Source: Thermoplasmata archaeon (GTDB lineage Archaea > Thermoplasmatota > Thermoplasmata > UBA10834). Taken from it: DNA of 51,196 nt. A program made the position numbers and the translations under genes. The notes below the pieces were generated by a model. It made no database searches. It was not told the origin of the DNA and worked only from the letters and a program-made list of their open reading frames with translations. Shown here piece after piece: positions 24,552 through 33,286 of this stretch. Numbering within the stretch: the first letter of the stretch is position 1; every line of letters begins with the position of its first letter. The DNA is taken from contig JAOTTD010000012.1 in assembly GCA_029864565.1 (NCBI GenBank), positions 1 through 51,196 on the forward strand. Reading direction: 5' to 3'.

Positions 24552-25706
24552 GTGACTAAAGAGGTCTATGTGTGCGATGCCGACATCGAGCTGTCAAAGG
24601 ATCTCGAGGGTCTCAGGATTGACAGACACCTGGTGGCCGACCTTTCCTCCGTGATGCCTGGTCGTCGGCGAAAGATGGTCGACAGAATTGAGGAGCATGC
24701 GAGCACGAAGCTCATTTCCGTCATGCCGATACTCGTGAAGTACTATAATCATGACAATCCTCGCGTAAGATCTCAGATCAGATCAAGCCTTACGAGACTC
24801 ACCAGCTCTGAAGCCGGTGAACAAGCGCTGATTGAGTGCATGTTCAGCAAGAACCTGAAGATTGCCAATACTGCGGCCTCTATACTTGAGGAGAAGAATT
24901 ACAGCAGCGTCAACTTTCTATCCGTCTACAGGCAGACTAAGAACCTGATCGAGCAGGCGTGGAAGGGCGAGGTGTTCTCCCAGGATATCGAGGAGCTCGT
25001 GGTTGATTCCATCAACACTTACAAGGAAGGCCGTTTTGACCAGGGCATGACCAATCTCAGGATGGCTCGGGATCTACTCGAAGATCGCCTCGAATGGCAC
25101 AGTCATCTGCGCACGTACATGAAGGACGTGCTGAGGCTAACGCCCATCCTTAGCAGGAGCGGCGTTCAGGTCGACTCGATCCAGGATTCGATACGCAACC
25201 TGGCATCCGCCATCCCCGAGCGAGACTATCGGGAAGCGCGGGCGCTACTCGACCTCCGGCGCCAGGAGACACGCTTGTGGAAACAGCTCTGGAGCCTGGA
25301 GGAGTTCGTGGCCAAGCGAGTGAAGGTCAAACCTGTCGCCGAGCTGTCCATACTGCAGGAGTCCGACAAGAAACTCCTCGAGTCCTTTGTCACGACGAGT
25401 GGCAGAGTGCGAGAATCCATTCAGGGTGGTGAAGCGCCTGAAGCCCTCAAAATGGTCTCAGATTTCGTGAGGGACGACGTTTCAGCGCGCTACCTGGCAA
25501 CTCAGGGAAAACGCATCAGCGGTGACGACGAAGCCGCTTGGTTTACGATATGGTCAGTAGGGCTGGGTCTGCTCAAGCTCGTGGCACCCGTCATACCCAA
25601 CGTCGCGGAAGAGTTCTATCAGCAGTATTTCCGAGACCGCGAGGATTCCGCTAGCATTCATTCCGTTCCCTGGCCTGAGCCGCTGTCGCGCTTGAATTCG
25701 GATTAG
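24552..25706 (+). CDS. HEAT-repeat protein with aminoacyl-tRNA-synthetase-like anticodon-binding domain
   Basis: 384 residues from GTG 24552. The N-terminal half is helical with HEAT-like units (MPILVKYYNHDNPRVRSQIR, ALIECMFSKNLKIANTAASI). The C-terminal third (about 310-380) matches the anticodon-binding domain of class I synthetases such as ValRS and LeuRS: FVRDDVSARYLA, AAWFTIWSVGLGLLKLVAPV, IPNVAEEFYQQYF, SIHSVPWPEP. No catalytic HIGH/KMSKS domain is present, so it is not a synthetase; a tRNA-binding or assembly role is inferred. AGGTG at 24541-24545 lies 6 bases before the GTG; a TATA-like GGCTTATGTA at 24507-24516 makes ATG 24528 too near to be used. The fusion is unusual. Confidence 0.8.
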   Translation: MTKEVYVCDADIELSKDLEGLRIDRHLVADLSSVMPGRRRKMVDRIEEHASTKLISVMPILVKYYNHDNPRVRSQIRSSLTRLTSSEAGEQALIECMFSKNLKIANTAASILEEKNYSSVNFLSVYRQTKNLIEQAWKGEVFSQDIEELVVDSINTYKEGRFDQGMTNLRMARDLLEDRLEWHSHLRTYMKDVLRLTPILSRSGVQVDSIQDSIRNLASAIPERDYREARALLDLRRQETRLWKQLWSLEEFVAKRVKVKPVAELSILQESDKKLLESFVTTSGRVRESIQGGEAPEALKMVSDFVRDDVSARYLATQGKRISGDDEAAWFTIWSVGLGLLKLVAPVIPNVAEEFYQQYFRDREDSASIHSVPWPEPLSRLNSD

Positions 25707-25714
25707 AGCCATTC

Positions 25715-25730
25715 CCTTCACGTGAGAAGG
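25715..25730. terminator. Possible hairpin between convergent genes
   Basis: CCTTC-ACGTGA-GAAGG forms a 5-base stem between the stop of the HEAT protein and the convergent phosphorylase. Short, with no poly-T tract directly after it, so only a weak terminator candidate. Confidence 0.3.
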
Positions 25731-25807
25731 ACGCCTTTCGCGACGAAGAGTGATATCCTATTGCGGAGTTGATTCGTTCGGAGGCAAGTCCTCTATATCG
25801 AGAGAGG

Positions 25808-26629
25808 TCAGAGCATCGATGGGCACCAGTGCTTGCCCTTGCCGGCTAGTCTGTCCCACGAGATCAGAGTGCGCATGGCATCGACTCCGATCTTTATGCA
25901 ATCCACCATGTTTTGGTCGGAATCGAGAGCGGAGTCGGTTGGCTGCCATGGCACGACATCGGATACGGTGCAGATCGCGCCACCTCGAAGTCCGAACAAC
26001 GAGCATAGAGTGAAGATCGTTCCGTTCTCCATCTCGATGTTCTTGACGTTCATCATCTTAGCATCTTCAAGTCGGTCAGACATGAACGATGGCGTGTAGC
26101 CAGAGTGCGACATGGAGGCAACCTCGCCTTTGACGAGGACCTTGTTCTCACTGTAGAACCCGTCCACGGAAAGGCCTATGCCTATGTCGTATCTCTTACC
26201 CGCCCTTGAGGCGCTGTCAACCAGCGCCGTGACGACCTCGTAATCCGCAAGAGCGGGATACTCCTGCCACGTGTAGCTGCGGCTGGTTCCGTCAGCCTTT
26301 ATCGCTCCAGTCGCAACCACAAAGTCACCCTTTTCAAGACCGTCAGCCATGCCGCCGCTCGTCCCTATCCTGATGAAGGTGTGCGCTCCGAGGTTAGCTA
26401 GCTCCTCGATGAGTATCGCGGTCGACGGGCCGCCAATTCCGGTCGATGCGACCGTTACTGGCGTGCCATCGATACTTCCAAGGTGTATGGTGTATTCCCT
26501 GACTCTAACCACTTCTTTGTGGTCTTCGAGCATGGAGGATATCCTCGGCACCCTCTCTGGCTCTCCACAGAGCAACACATATCCCGCCACTTGCCCCGAC
26601 TCGAGCCCTGTTATCAATTGCTTGGTCAC
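25808..26629 (-). CDS. Nucleoside phosphorylase (uridine phosphorylase-like)
   Basis: PNP/UDP family enzyme that splits a nucleoside with phosphate into base and ribose-1-phosphate. It has 273 residues. Motifs: VLLCGEPERVPRI (phosphate-binding start), STGIGGPSTAILIEEL, FIRIGTSGGM, and the purine/pyrimidine site IEMENGTIFTLCSLFGLRGG. The sequence IEMENGTIF agrees with uridine phosphorylase more than with purine enzymes, but substrate is not certain. A TATA box at 26671-26680 lies inside the longest frame, so the start is GTG 26629 (GGGGTG 6 bases upstream), not 26734. Probably nucleoside salvage. Confidence 0.85.
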   Translation of the reverse strand: MTKQLITGLESGQVAGYVLLCGEPERVPRISSMLEDHKEVVRVREYTIHLGSIDGTPVTVASTGIGGPSTAILIEELANLGAHTFIRIGTSGGMADGLEKGDFVVATGAIKADGTSRSYTWQEYPALADYEVVTALVDSASRAGKRYDIGIGLSVDGFYSENKVLVKGEVASMSHSGYTPSFMSDRLEDAKMMNVKNIEMENGTIFTLCSLFGLRGGAICTVSDVVPWQPTDSALDSDQNMVDCIKIGVDAMRTLISWDRLAGKGKHWCPSML

Positions 26630-26670
26630 GCGGCACACCCCTGTTCTTCGAAGTGGAATGGCCTTTCCGT

Positions 26671-26680
26671 TTAATAATGC
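26671..26680 (-). promoter_or_regulatory. TATA box for nucleoside phosphorylase
   Basis: Reverse-strand GCATTATTAA, about 46 bases before GTG 26629, with predicted transcript start near 26648. Confidence 0.5.
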
Positions 26681-26812
26681 ACACGCAGCCTTCACAGGGT
26701 GCGAATAGTGTCTCTTTGCGTCAAGCTCGGGCATTTGCCCACACCCCGCGCTATTGAATAGACTGCGGTTCGTTGATACGGTGCCAGCGCGCGCCCCTTC
26801 CGCGAATGAATA

Positions 26813-26822
26813 CTATTTATGC
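26813..26822 (+). promoter_or_regulatory. TATA box for DUF1614 protein
   Basis: CTATTTATGC, some 28 bases before ATG 26843 and ATG 26847. A leaderless or near-leaderless transcript is expected. Confidence 0.5.
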
Positions 26823-26846
26823 TTAGCAGTTTGATACACATGATGA

Positions 26847-27626
26847 ATGACGGAGGAGTTGCTCAATCTCATCATTATCGTAATAGCCGGTGTTGTAGTA
26901 CTGGTAGTCTATCTACTTTACATCAGTACGATTGGCAGGGTCCTGGAAACAATAGGTTTCACAGGTTCCGAGGCGAGCACGATCATCCTGGTGACTTTGT
27001 TCCTGGGATGGATAACTATCCCTCTGTTTCCATACAACGGGTGGTGGGTCGGCATCAGCATCGGCGGCGCATTGATACCGCTGGTGATCTGCGGCCGTGT
27101 CATTCGGTCCGGACGCGTCGGCCTTGCGGAATCCGCCATAGGGATAGTCATCGTCTCATATGTGACGTATTTCGTCACGAGGGCGGAGGAAGGAACGGGC
27201 ATTGTGGCGGAGATACCATGGGCGTTCGCCCCTGCGCTGGCAGCTGGCCTCTACTCTATGTCCACATTCTGGATGCGCATGAGCAAGGCGGCCCCGCTCG
27301 CTTATGTGTCTGGCGTTGTGGGAACCCTCGTTGGTGCGGATGTGTTCCGGTTGAACGAAGTGCTGGCTTTTGCCCCTCCCGAGGAAGGTGTCGGCATCTT
27401 GAGCATCGGAGGGGCCAACATATTCGATATGGTCTATCTCACAGGGATCATCGCGGTCGTAATCGCGATTATTGTGTACCGAGCGAAGAAGAAACAGGAG
27501 ATGTACGGGTTTGGCTCCCCCGCCTCCGAGTTCAAGCGAGGCGGCGAAGGACTCCCATATGCGAAGGAAGTCAAGCCATCCCCGACTATGCGTTACGGAC
27601 GAGAGGATTCCTCAAGGCGTGAATGA
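26847..27626 (+). CDS. DUF1614 family membrane protein
   Basis: Integral membrane protein of 259 residues with about six spans. It starts with LLNLIIIVIAGVVVLVVYLL, has the family's conserved GRVIRSGRVGLAES region, then PLAYVSGVVGTLVGADVFRL with a small-residue and acidic pattern typical of DUF1614, and ends with a cytosolic basic tail (RAKKKQEMYGFGSP). Function is unknown in the family. Its stop overlaps the convergent MFS gene by 34 bases. Confidence 0.85.
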   Translation: MTEELLNLIIIVIAGVVVLVVYLLYISTIGRVLETIGFTGSEASTIILVTLFLGWITIPLFPYNGWWVGISIGGALIPLVICGRVIRSGRVGLAESAIGIVIVSYVTYFVTRAEEGTGIVAEIPWAFAPALAAGLYSMSTFWMRMSKAAPLAYVSGVVGTLVGADVFRLNEVLAFAPPEEGVGILSIGGANIFDMVYLTGIIAVVIAIIVYRAKKKQEMYGFGSPASEFKRGGEGLPYAKEVKPSPTMRYGREDSSRRE

Positions 27627-28810
27627 TCGCACGCTCGCTTGCCGCCGTCTTCGCGACCGTTCTTCGAAAATGCGAATAGCACCAATGACGCAAGGGCAAA
27701 CGCCGCCGTGACGGGGAAGGCGTACGATGGGTCATCGTAGCGGTCAGCGATGAGCCCGCATAGATAGACCACGGCCGATCCTCCTCCGAGCTGAAAAGCG
27801 AAAACCATGCCGAAGGCGGTCCCTCTCTCCTCGCTGGAAGTGACATCACTAACCATGGCGAAGAGCGCAGGGTAGGTGAGGAACATCACCCCTCCGAAGG
27901 CGATCAGGGCGGGCACAATCAGGTACCATTCCGAAGTGAGGAAGAGTACTATGAGCCCGAGAACGGATCCAATGTAACCAATCGTCACCACCTTCCCCCT
28001 GCCGAACCGCGCACTGATGCTGCCGAAGTAATACGACGATATCGTGCCCACAGCGAGCCAGACTGCAAAGATGAGGTCTGCCATGCCTGCACTCCAGCCG
28101 TGAGCCGCGGTCAGATTGATTGGACCATAGTATGTCGTCACACCATACAACGCCCCACCCGCTGCGAGTGGCACAGCGTATAGACTCACTTTGGACAATG
28201 TCTCTCTAACGTCAACCGGCTTTCTTTGAGAGCCTTCAACCGATTTCGGGGTGCCCTTCTCCGTGAGGAGTACACCGAGCACAACCGCAGCCATGTTCAA
28301 TGCGGCCCATAGGACGCACGGCATCTTCCAGCCGAAAGCCTCACCGAGGAAGCCCGATGTTGCGAGCGATGCGATCACTCCGAAGTTGCCTATGCCGCTC
28401 TGCACTCCGAGCGCGGTGTCAAGGTAAGGTCCTGCGTATTCCTTTGTGATCCAAGTGATTCCAACAGGATGGTAGAAGCTCGCGCCTACTCTCATCGAGA
28501 TCACAGCCATGAACAGCCCGACGAAATCCGAGACGAAGAGGACCATCACGAACGAGAGTGCCATGAGTAGGGCGCCAGCCTCGAGCAGGTACCTGGAGAA
28601 TGCGCGGTCAGCTATCCTCCCCACGACCAGCTGCACCACAACCGTGATCATGAGTCCGAGTCCGAGTATCCCAATCTCGGTATAGGTCAGGTCCATCTCA
28701 TCGGCCAGAATCGGGAGGAGTGCCACGAGCGCGATGAGGGCACCATCATTGCACGCGTGATGATAGCTTATCACGAATAGCAGCCGACGGCCCTTCGCTG
28801 TATCGCTCAT
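27593..28810 (-). CDS. Major facilitator superfamily transporter
   Basis: Twelve-helix secondary transporter of about 405 residues. The first helix ends HHACNDGALIALVALLPIL; the motif VGRIADRAFSRYLLEAGALL matches the MFS loop 2-3 signature, and SISARFGRGKVVTIGYIGSV is the second-half copy. Substrate unknown; the fosmidomycin-resistance/sugar-phosphate groups share the HHxxND start. ATG 28810 is preferred over TTG 28822. The 3' end overlaps the DUF1614 gene tail to tail by 34 bases, which is tight for two genes. Confidence 0.87.
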   Translation of the reverse strand: MSDTAKGRRLLFVISYHHACNDGALIALVALLPILADEMDLTYTEIGILGLGLMITVVVQLVVGRIADRAFSRYLLEAGALLMALSFVMVLFVSDFVGLFMAVISMRVGASFYHPVGITWITKEYAGPYLDTALGVQSGIGNFGVIASLATSGFLGEAFGWKMPCVLWAALNMAAVVLGVLLTEKGTPKSVEGSQRKPVDVRETLSKVSLYAVPLAAGGALYGVTTYYGPINLTAAHGWSAGMADLIFAVWLAVGTISSYYFGSISARFGRGKVVTIGYIGSVLGLIVLFLTSEWYLIVPALIAFGGVMFLTYPALFAMVSDVTSSEERGTAFGMVFAFQLGGGSAVVYLCGLIADRYDDPSYAFPVTAAFALASLVLFAFSKNGREDGGKRACDHSRLEESSRP

Positions 28811-28960
28811 TCGAGCCGCCAATGAATCTCAGGGATAACATGGTTTCCATGGCTACATTGCGGCGGCCGTTGCAGCCACGGATCATGGCGATGGTGAAAA
28901 ACGCAAAGGAGTTTCTGGTAAAGGGTTTGCCGTGTTCAGGGACGATGCAAGGTTGGAGGT

Positions 28961-30178
28961 CTAACCGGTTCCCCATGTGCGCCCTTCCCAGTTTGAGAAG
29001 GCGGAGACGAAGTCGTACCAGCTCGTCTCCGTGGCGAATGGCACCTCAGCGTAGGCATCCTTGATGCTGTGCATGCCATCGTTCGTGGAAGGCACGTATA
29101 TCGCCAGACCGTAAGACGCGTCATTGTGCAACCCGTTTATGCATGCCGAGACGCCCGCCTCAACGACTTCTTGGACCGTTTCGGCTGCCTTCTTCAGGTC
29201 ATTGTCCGCGATGGCAGAATCCTTGCAGAGGTTCATTGCGAATCCCTTCAGATCCACATTGTACGGGTAGTAGTACCTCTGCGCATTAATCAGGTCCCTC
29301 TGTATGTAATTCATGTAGACCAGCAATCCGTCGAGAAGTTCCGCGCCCAAGACGTCGACCGCATCTTTCAAGTCATCCATGTGTGTCATGTTGAAGGCGC
29401 TAATCGTCCAATCGCAGTACCCTGCCATTGACGAATAGTACTCCGCATAGTCCTCAACAATCATCGAAGAGAGCTGCTCGCCATCCATTGATGGGTTCGC
29501 CACGAGGTCTCCAGCAATCGAGTCGTATGGGAAGCCGTAACCTGGTACAGTCTCCTCGCTGAAGACGACATAGTCTGCAAGATCCCTAACCTGGTAGGCC
29601 ACCTCGGGCATGGCCATCAAGCAGAGGTCGAAGCCGACCACGTCAATGACCTCGTTCGTCTGGTCCTTGGCATCGACCAACGCTGTGCGGAGCTCCTTCA
29701 TCGTGATACAGTCCTCTTCTCCGGTCGGAAGAAGATCCGCCGTATCGTCCCAACACAGTCCGCGCCATCCGCCACCGTGGTCCCAGAGAATCAACGCGTA
29801 CTTGTCAGCGGGGTAGTCGTTAATCGCATTCACCACGAATTCCTCGAGCACCGCTGGATCTGCCATGTTCACTTCCTTCGGGAAGCCGTATTCGCTGCCG
29901 ATGGATACGGATTTAGGATTCTCGACGTAGAGTAGGTCTGCAGGTCCGGTTAAGGTGTCCATCAGGACTACGAAGTTGACCTCGCCGCTCTTTGAGCCCA
30001 CTCCCTCGAGCCATTCGAGATTGGTAATCCCGTAAGGCTCCAGGTTGTTGTCTGCGTCGAGGTAAATCATGAAGGTCCAGTCCGCCCCTCTGTCATCTGC
30101 CGATATCGAAGTAGTAACGACCATCAATGATAGCATTACGGTCGTTGCCACCGCACCTAGCTTATAGAGTCCTTTCAA
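28961..30178 (-). CDS. Secreted clostripain-family (C11) cysteine peptidase
   Basis: Exported endopeptidase of about 405 residues. A signal peptide at 1-27 (LGAVATTVMLSLMVVTTSIS) precedes DWTFMIYLDADNNLE, the C11 start. The catalytic His is in LILWDHGGGW and the catalytic Cys in VVGFDLCLMAMPEVA. Family members cut after Arg or Lys. No PEF-CTERM tail is present, so it is either released or held by another means. TTG 30178 follows GGGGGG by 6 bases. A TATA-like GGGATAAATAC reverse element at 30275-30285 gives a leader of some 75 bases. Together with the M14 enzyme it points to external protein use. Confidence 0.92.
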   Translation of the reverse strand: MKGLYKLGAVATTVMLSLMVVTTSISADDRGADWTFMIYLDADNNLEPYGITNLEWLEGVGSKSGEVNFVVLMDTLTGPADLLYVENPKSVSIGSEYGFPKEVNMADPAVLEEFVVNAINDYPADKYALILWDHGGGWRGLCWDDTADLLPTGEEDCITMKELRTALVDAKDQTNEVIDVVGFDLCLMAMPEVAYQVRDLADYVVFSEETVPGYGFPYDSIAGDLVANPSMDGEQLSSMIVEDYAEYYSSMAGYCDWTISAFNMTHMDDLKDAVDVLGAELLDGLLVYMNYIQRDLINAQRYYYPYNVDLKGFAMNLCKDSAIADNDLKKAAETVQEVVEAGVSACINGLHNDASYGLAIYVPSTNDGMHSIKDAYAEVPFATETSWYDFVSAFSNWEGRTWGTG

Positions 30179-30503
30179 TTCTGTCCCCCCTTTCGTCGCT
30201 GCGTCTAATGGTGCGCCGACCTTGTCACTGACGCGGATCGACGCCCTAACGTAAAGACCATAATGATGAGAGGGGTATTTATCCCTTCATTCGGGCGTGG
30301 CTTAAGGGGGGAGTCGAATGCGAGATTGGAGTTCCATACTTCAGTGTATGAAGACGACAAGTCCAATCCTGAGCTTTCGCACTTACATGGTGGGAGAAAG
30401 AGAGAAGAAAAGAGTTTGCGGAGGCTCCCGAAGAGCAAAGGTCTGCACGCCGAATTGAAAGACCCTCACGCCTTGCCCGTGGGTTTGTTCAATCGACATC
30501 GCG
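30179..30503 (-). promoter_or_regulatory. Upstream region of C11 peptidase gene
   Basis: About 325 bases. It holds the C11 TATA-like element (30275-30285) and otherwise no gene with a ribosome site. Open frames on both strands are short and Lys/Arg-rich without family likeness. Confidence 0.4.
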
Positions 30504-30722
30504 TCATTTCTGGCTTTGACTGACTTTTATTCCTTGGGAGTACCTCATTGCCACCGTCCGTCTCAGTCGACCGGGGTCGCGATAGGACAGCTTACTTCTT
30601 CTTCTTTTCTTGGTGGCTTTCTTCTTGGCAGGCTTCTTCTTCGCAGCTGGCTTCTTCTTCGCAGCTGCCTTCTTCTTCGTTGCCTTCTTCTTCGTCTTCT
30701 TGCCACACTTTCCGCAAGACAT
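30504..30722 (-). CDS. Small lysine-rich basic protein with CxxC start
   Basis: 72 residues: MSCGKCGKKTKKKATKKKAA, further KKKP and KKKA repeats to about residue 43, then SKLSYRDPGRLRRT and a short basic end. The Cys-x-x-Cys pair is a half metal knuckle. AGGAGG lies some 9 bases before ATG 30722, strong for this window. The composition fits a chromatin-like or RNA-coating protein. The last 30 residues look unlike the rest: one frame over, the Lys codons run to a TAA near 30590, so the tail may reflect a one-base change. Function unproven. Confidence 0.65.
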   Translation of the reverse strand: MSCGKCGKKTKKKATKKKAAAKKKPAAKKKPAKKKATKKRRRSKLSYRDPGRLRRTVAMRYSQGIKVSQSQK

Positions 30723-30785
30723 TTGGTTTTTCCTCCTGTTGCGTTACTTTACGAGTCCGCTAAGCTATGTTGGCGCAAGGTTACC

Positions 30786-30797
30786 GTGATGCATCAC
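30786..30797. promoter_or_regulatory. 12-base perfect palindrome, possible operator
   Basis: GTGATGCATCAC upstream of the Lys-rich gene; a partial copy TGATGCATCC lies at 30838-30847, about 52 bases away. A TATA-like TTATTATACAAAT reverse element lies near 30863-30876. Confidence 0.4.
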
Positions 30798-31035
30798 CCA
30801 TCCGATGGCAGTTACGCAATCGATGAGAGGCTGTTTTTGATGCATCCTTGATTATGTAAGTGCATTTGTATAATAAGTGTCTTTTCATTCGTTTCTGCGA
30901 ATTGATATTCTCTCGGCTGCTAAACTGCGAAATGTTCTCTCGTTCGTTTTGCCGCCCAAAAAGTCAAAAGATGTGAAAACCTTTTTTAGATTCACAGCGC
31001 ATACACAGGGGTAGTAACTACGGAAGTGGGGTAAC

Positions 31036-31575
31036 TTGGCTGACATGGACGATTCCAGAAAACTGAAGATATGTCTCGTTGGCGACGTCGGTGTTGGAAA
31101 GACAAGTCTCATCAGAAGATACGTGTTAGACGTCTTCGATGACAAGTATATCGCCACCATCGGCACGAAGGTGACGAAGAAGGACGTGCAGATTAAGAAC
31201 CCGAAGTCTGGAGCGATGGAGGACGTCACGCTTCTCATTTGGGATATAATGGGCCAGCCTAGCTTCAGAGAGGTGCTGCGTGAAGCTTACTTCTACGGCG
31301 CTCAGGGCGCAATAGCTATTTGCGATGTCACAAGCAAGGAGAGCCTTAACGAACTTCGATATTGGACCAAGGCCATGACCGCAACAACGGGACAGATACC
31401 GATCGTATTTCTAGGAAACAAGTGCGACCTCAAGGACGAGACGAGGGTATCGTTGGACGACCTGCAGATGTTCGCGAAGAAGAGCGATGGCAAAGCGATG
31501 TACACGTCAGCGAGGACGGGATACAACGTAGACCAGGCCTTCTTGAGCATCGTCGACAGCATCCTCGACCGCTGA
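31036..31575 (+). CDS. Rab/Ras-like small GTPase
   Basis: Soluble GTPase of 179 residues with all five G-box motifs: G1 GDVGVGKTSL (16-25), G2 threonine in IATIGTKV (near 41-44), G3 WDIMGQ (69-74, with the catalytic-equivalent Gln), G4 NKCD (128-131) and G5 TSAR (157-160). No C-terminal cysteine for prenylation is present. Related archaeal GTPases are known, but partners are not. The start is TTG 31036 or ATG 31045. It is monocistronic, followed by an amidohydrolase with its own TATA box. Confidence 0.92.
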   Translation: MADMDDSRKLKICLVGDVGVGKTSLIRRYVLDVFDDKYIATIGTKVTKKDVQIKNPKSGAMEDVTLLIWDIMGQPSFREVLREAYFYGAQGAIAICDVTSKESLNELRYWTKAMTATTGQIPIVFLGNKCDLKDETRVSLDDLQMFAKKSDGKAMYTSARTGYNVDQAFLSIVDSILDR

Positions 31576-31659
31576 CGGCCTGTCGATACGCAGCATCACC
31601 CTGGGATCCTCTCAATAATAATATGCACGAATGCACATCACATCCATCGAGTGATATTG

Positions 31660-33231
31660 ATGGATGCAAGGTGTGCCGACACGGTGTTTTACAACGGCAG
31701 GATCATGACATTCGAGCACGAGAAGAAGGTCGTACGTGCCATAGCCGCTGCTGAGGGCAGGATCATTGCCGTGGGGTCCGACGCAGACATTCGGAAATCC
31801 GCTCCAAGAGGCGCGGATAAACTTGACCTGGGCGGGAAGACAGTTGTCCCCGGTTTCATCGACAGCCATACACATTTCCTCCAGATGGGTGTTGACGCGT
31901 TGAGCGTCGATTTGTTCAGCACGAAGTCGATGGCAGAGGCTCTCACCCTTCTGGAGACCGCCGCTAACCGGACTCCTGAAGGAGAGTGGGTCATTGGCGC
32001 CAACTACAGAGACAGCAATTGGACGGATGGCAGGTTCATCACGCGAAGAGACCTGGATGAGATTTGTCCGAAACATCCGGTAGTTGCGCACAGAATATGT
32101 GGCCATCTCTCGTCCGTCAACTCGAAGGGAATAGATGCTGCCTGCATTACTGCGAAGACTCCAGGAGCGGCAGTCACATCGACGGGCGAGCTTACAGGCG
32201 TGGTGACCGAAGCAGGCGTAGCAGTCCTCAGAGCTGCTACCGCGCCGAACAGGCAGAAGAAGATGAAAGGCCTCCGCATAGCCATCCGAAAAGCGCACTC
32301 GCTCGGCGTCACCTCCGTCCAAGACAATGGAGCGCAAGGAGATTTCAGCATCTATCGCGAGGCAGAGTTGAAGAATAGGCTGAAGATCCGCGTGTGGTTC
32401 AATACTCCATCATCCGGACTCGATTCGCTGACATCCATTGGTGTCACGAGCGGCTTTGGTTCGGACTGGCTCAGACTGGGCGGAGTCAAGATTTTCTGTG
32501 ATGGAGCGTTGGGTGCGAGGACGGCAGCCCTCGCAGAACCATTTGCTGACGACCCTGACAACAAGGGCATGTTGATCCACGAGAGAAGTAAGATGGAGGA
32601 ACTGGCACAGGCCGCCAACGACGCGGGAATACAGCTCGTAATACATGCGATAGGCGACGAAGGCATCGAAGTGGCCTTATCTTCGATAGAGTCCGCCCTC
32701 GAGCGAAATAAACGTAAAGACCACCGGCACAGAATTGAGCATCTGGAACTGCCAAGGCAGAGTCATATTGACAGGATGAGGAAGCACAAGGTGATTGCAT
32801 CGATGCAGCCAAACTTCGTGGGTGAGTGGAGCGGCATCGACGGGATGTATACAGAACGGCTCGGGCCGGAGAGGGCCTGCAGGAACAACCCGTTCAAGGA
32901 CATCCTCAGAGCGAAGGTCCGTTTGGTCTTCGGATCCGATTGCATGCCGTTCTCACCTCTGTACGGGATACGGTCTGCCGTTAACGCGACCTATCCGTGC
33001 CAGCGCCTGACAGCAGACGAGGCGTTCCACAGCTACACTCGAGAGGCAGCGTTCGCGTCGTTCGAGGAACACTTGAAGGGAACGATTTCCGTGGGCAAAG
33101 CCGCGGACTTCGTGATTCTGTCCGATGACCCGTTCAAGAACGAAACGGCACTGGACTCCATCAGCGTTGTCAAGACGGTTCTCGCAGGCGAAGTGGTGTT
33201 CGACCGGTCGACACGCAGAGGAAGTTCATAG
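31660..33231 (+). CDS. Metal-dependent amidohydrolase (YtcJ-like, Amidohydro_3)
   Basis: Cytosolic hydrolase of about 523 residues that acts on amide or ring C-N bonds; substrate not known. Beta-sandwich start TVFYNGRIMTFEHEKK, metal motif PGFIDSHTHFLQ, later LVIHAIGDEGI, HRIEHLELP and the metal aspartate in VFGSDCMPFSPLYG. The C-terminal segment VGKAADFVILSDDPF is standard for the family. ATG 31660 is preceded by GAGTGAT; GTG 31651 and TTG 31657 are in frame too. Candidates in the family are N-substituted formamide deformylase-like enzymes. Confidence 0.9.
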   Translation: MDARCADTVFYNGRIMTFEHEKKVVRAIAAAEGRIIAVGSDADIRKSAPRGADKLDLGGKTVVPGFIDSHTHFLQMGVDALSVDLFSTKSMAEALTLLETAANRTPEGEWVIGANYRDSNWTDGRFITRRDLDEICPKHPVVAHRICGHLSSVNSKGIDAACITAKTPGAAVTSTGELTGVVTEAGVAVLRAATAPNRQKKMKGLRIAIRKAHSLGVTSVQDNGAQGDFSIYREAELKNRLKIRVWFNTPSSGLDSLTSIGVTSGFGSDWLRLGGVKIFCDGALGARTAALAEPFADDPDNKGMLIHERSKMEELAQAANDAGIQLVIHAIGDEGIEVALSSIESALERNKRKDHRHRIEHLELPRQSHIDRMRKHKVIASMQPNFVGEWSGIDGMYTERLGPERACRNNPFKDILRAKVRLVFGSDCMPFSPLYGIRSAVNATYPCQRLTADEAFHSYTREAAFASFEEHLKGTISVGKAADFVILSDDPFKNETALDSISVVKTVLAGEVVFDRSTRRGSS

Positions 33232-33286
33232 TGGCTGGCGACATTTGTGTCGCCCAAAAGTGTGATTGGCGAATCGTTGCCTCGGC

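Noticed and set aside
28961-30178. PEF-CTERM tail on the C11 peptidase
   Set aside because: The protein ends NWEGRTWGTG with no hydrophobic tail or PEF motif.
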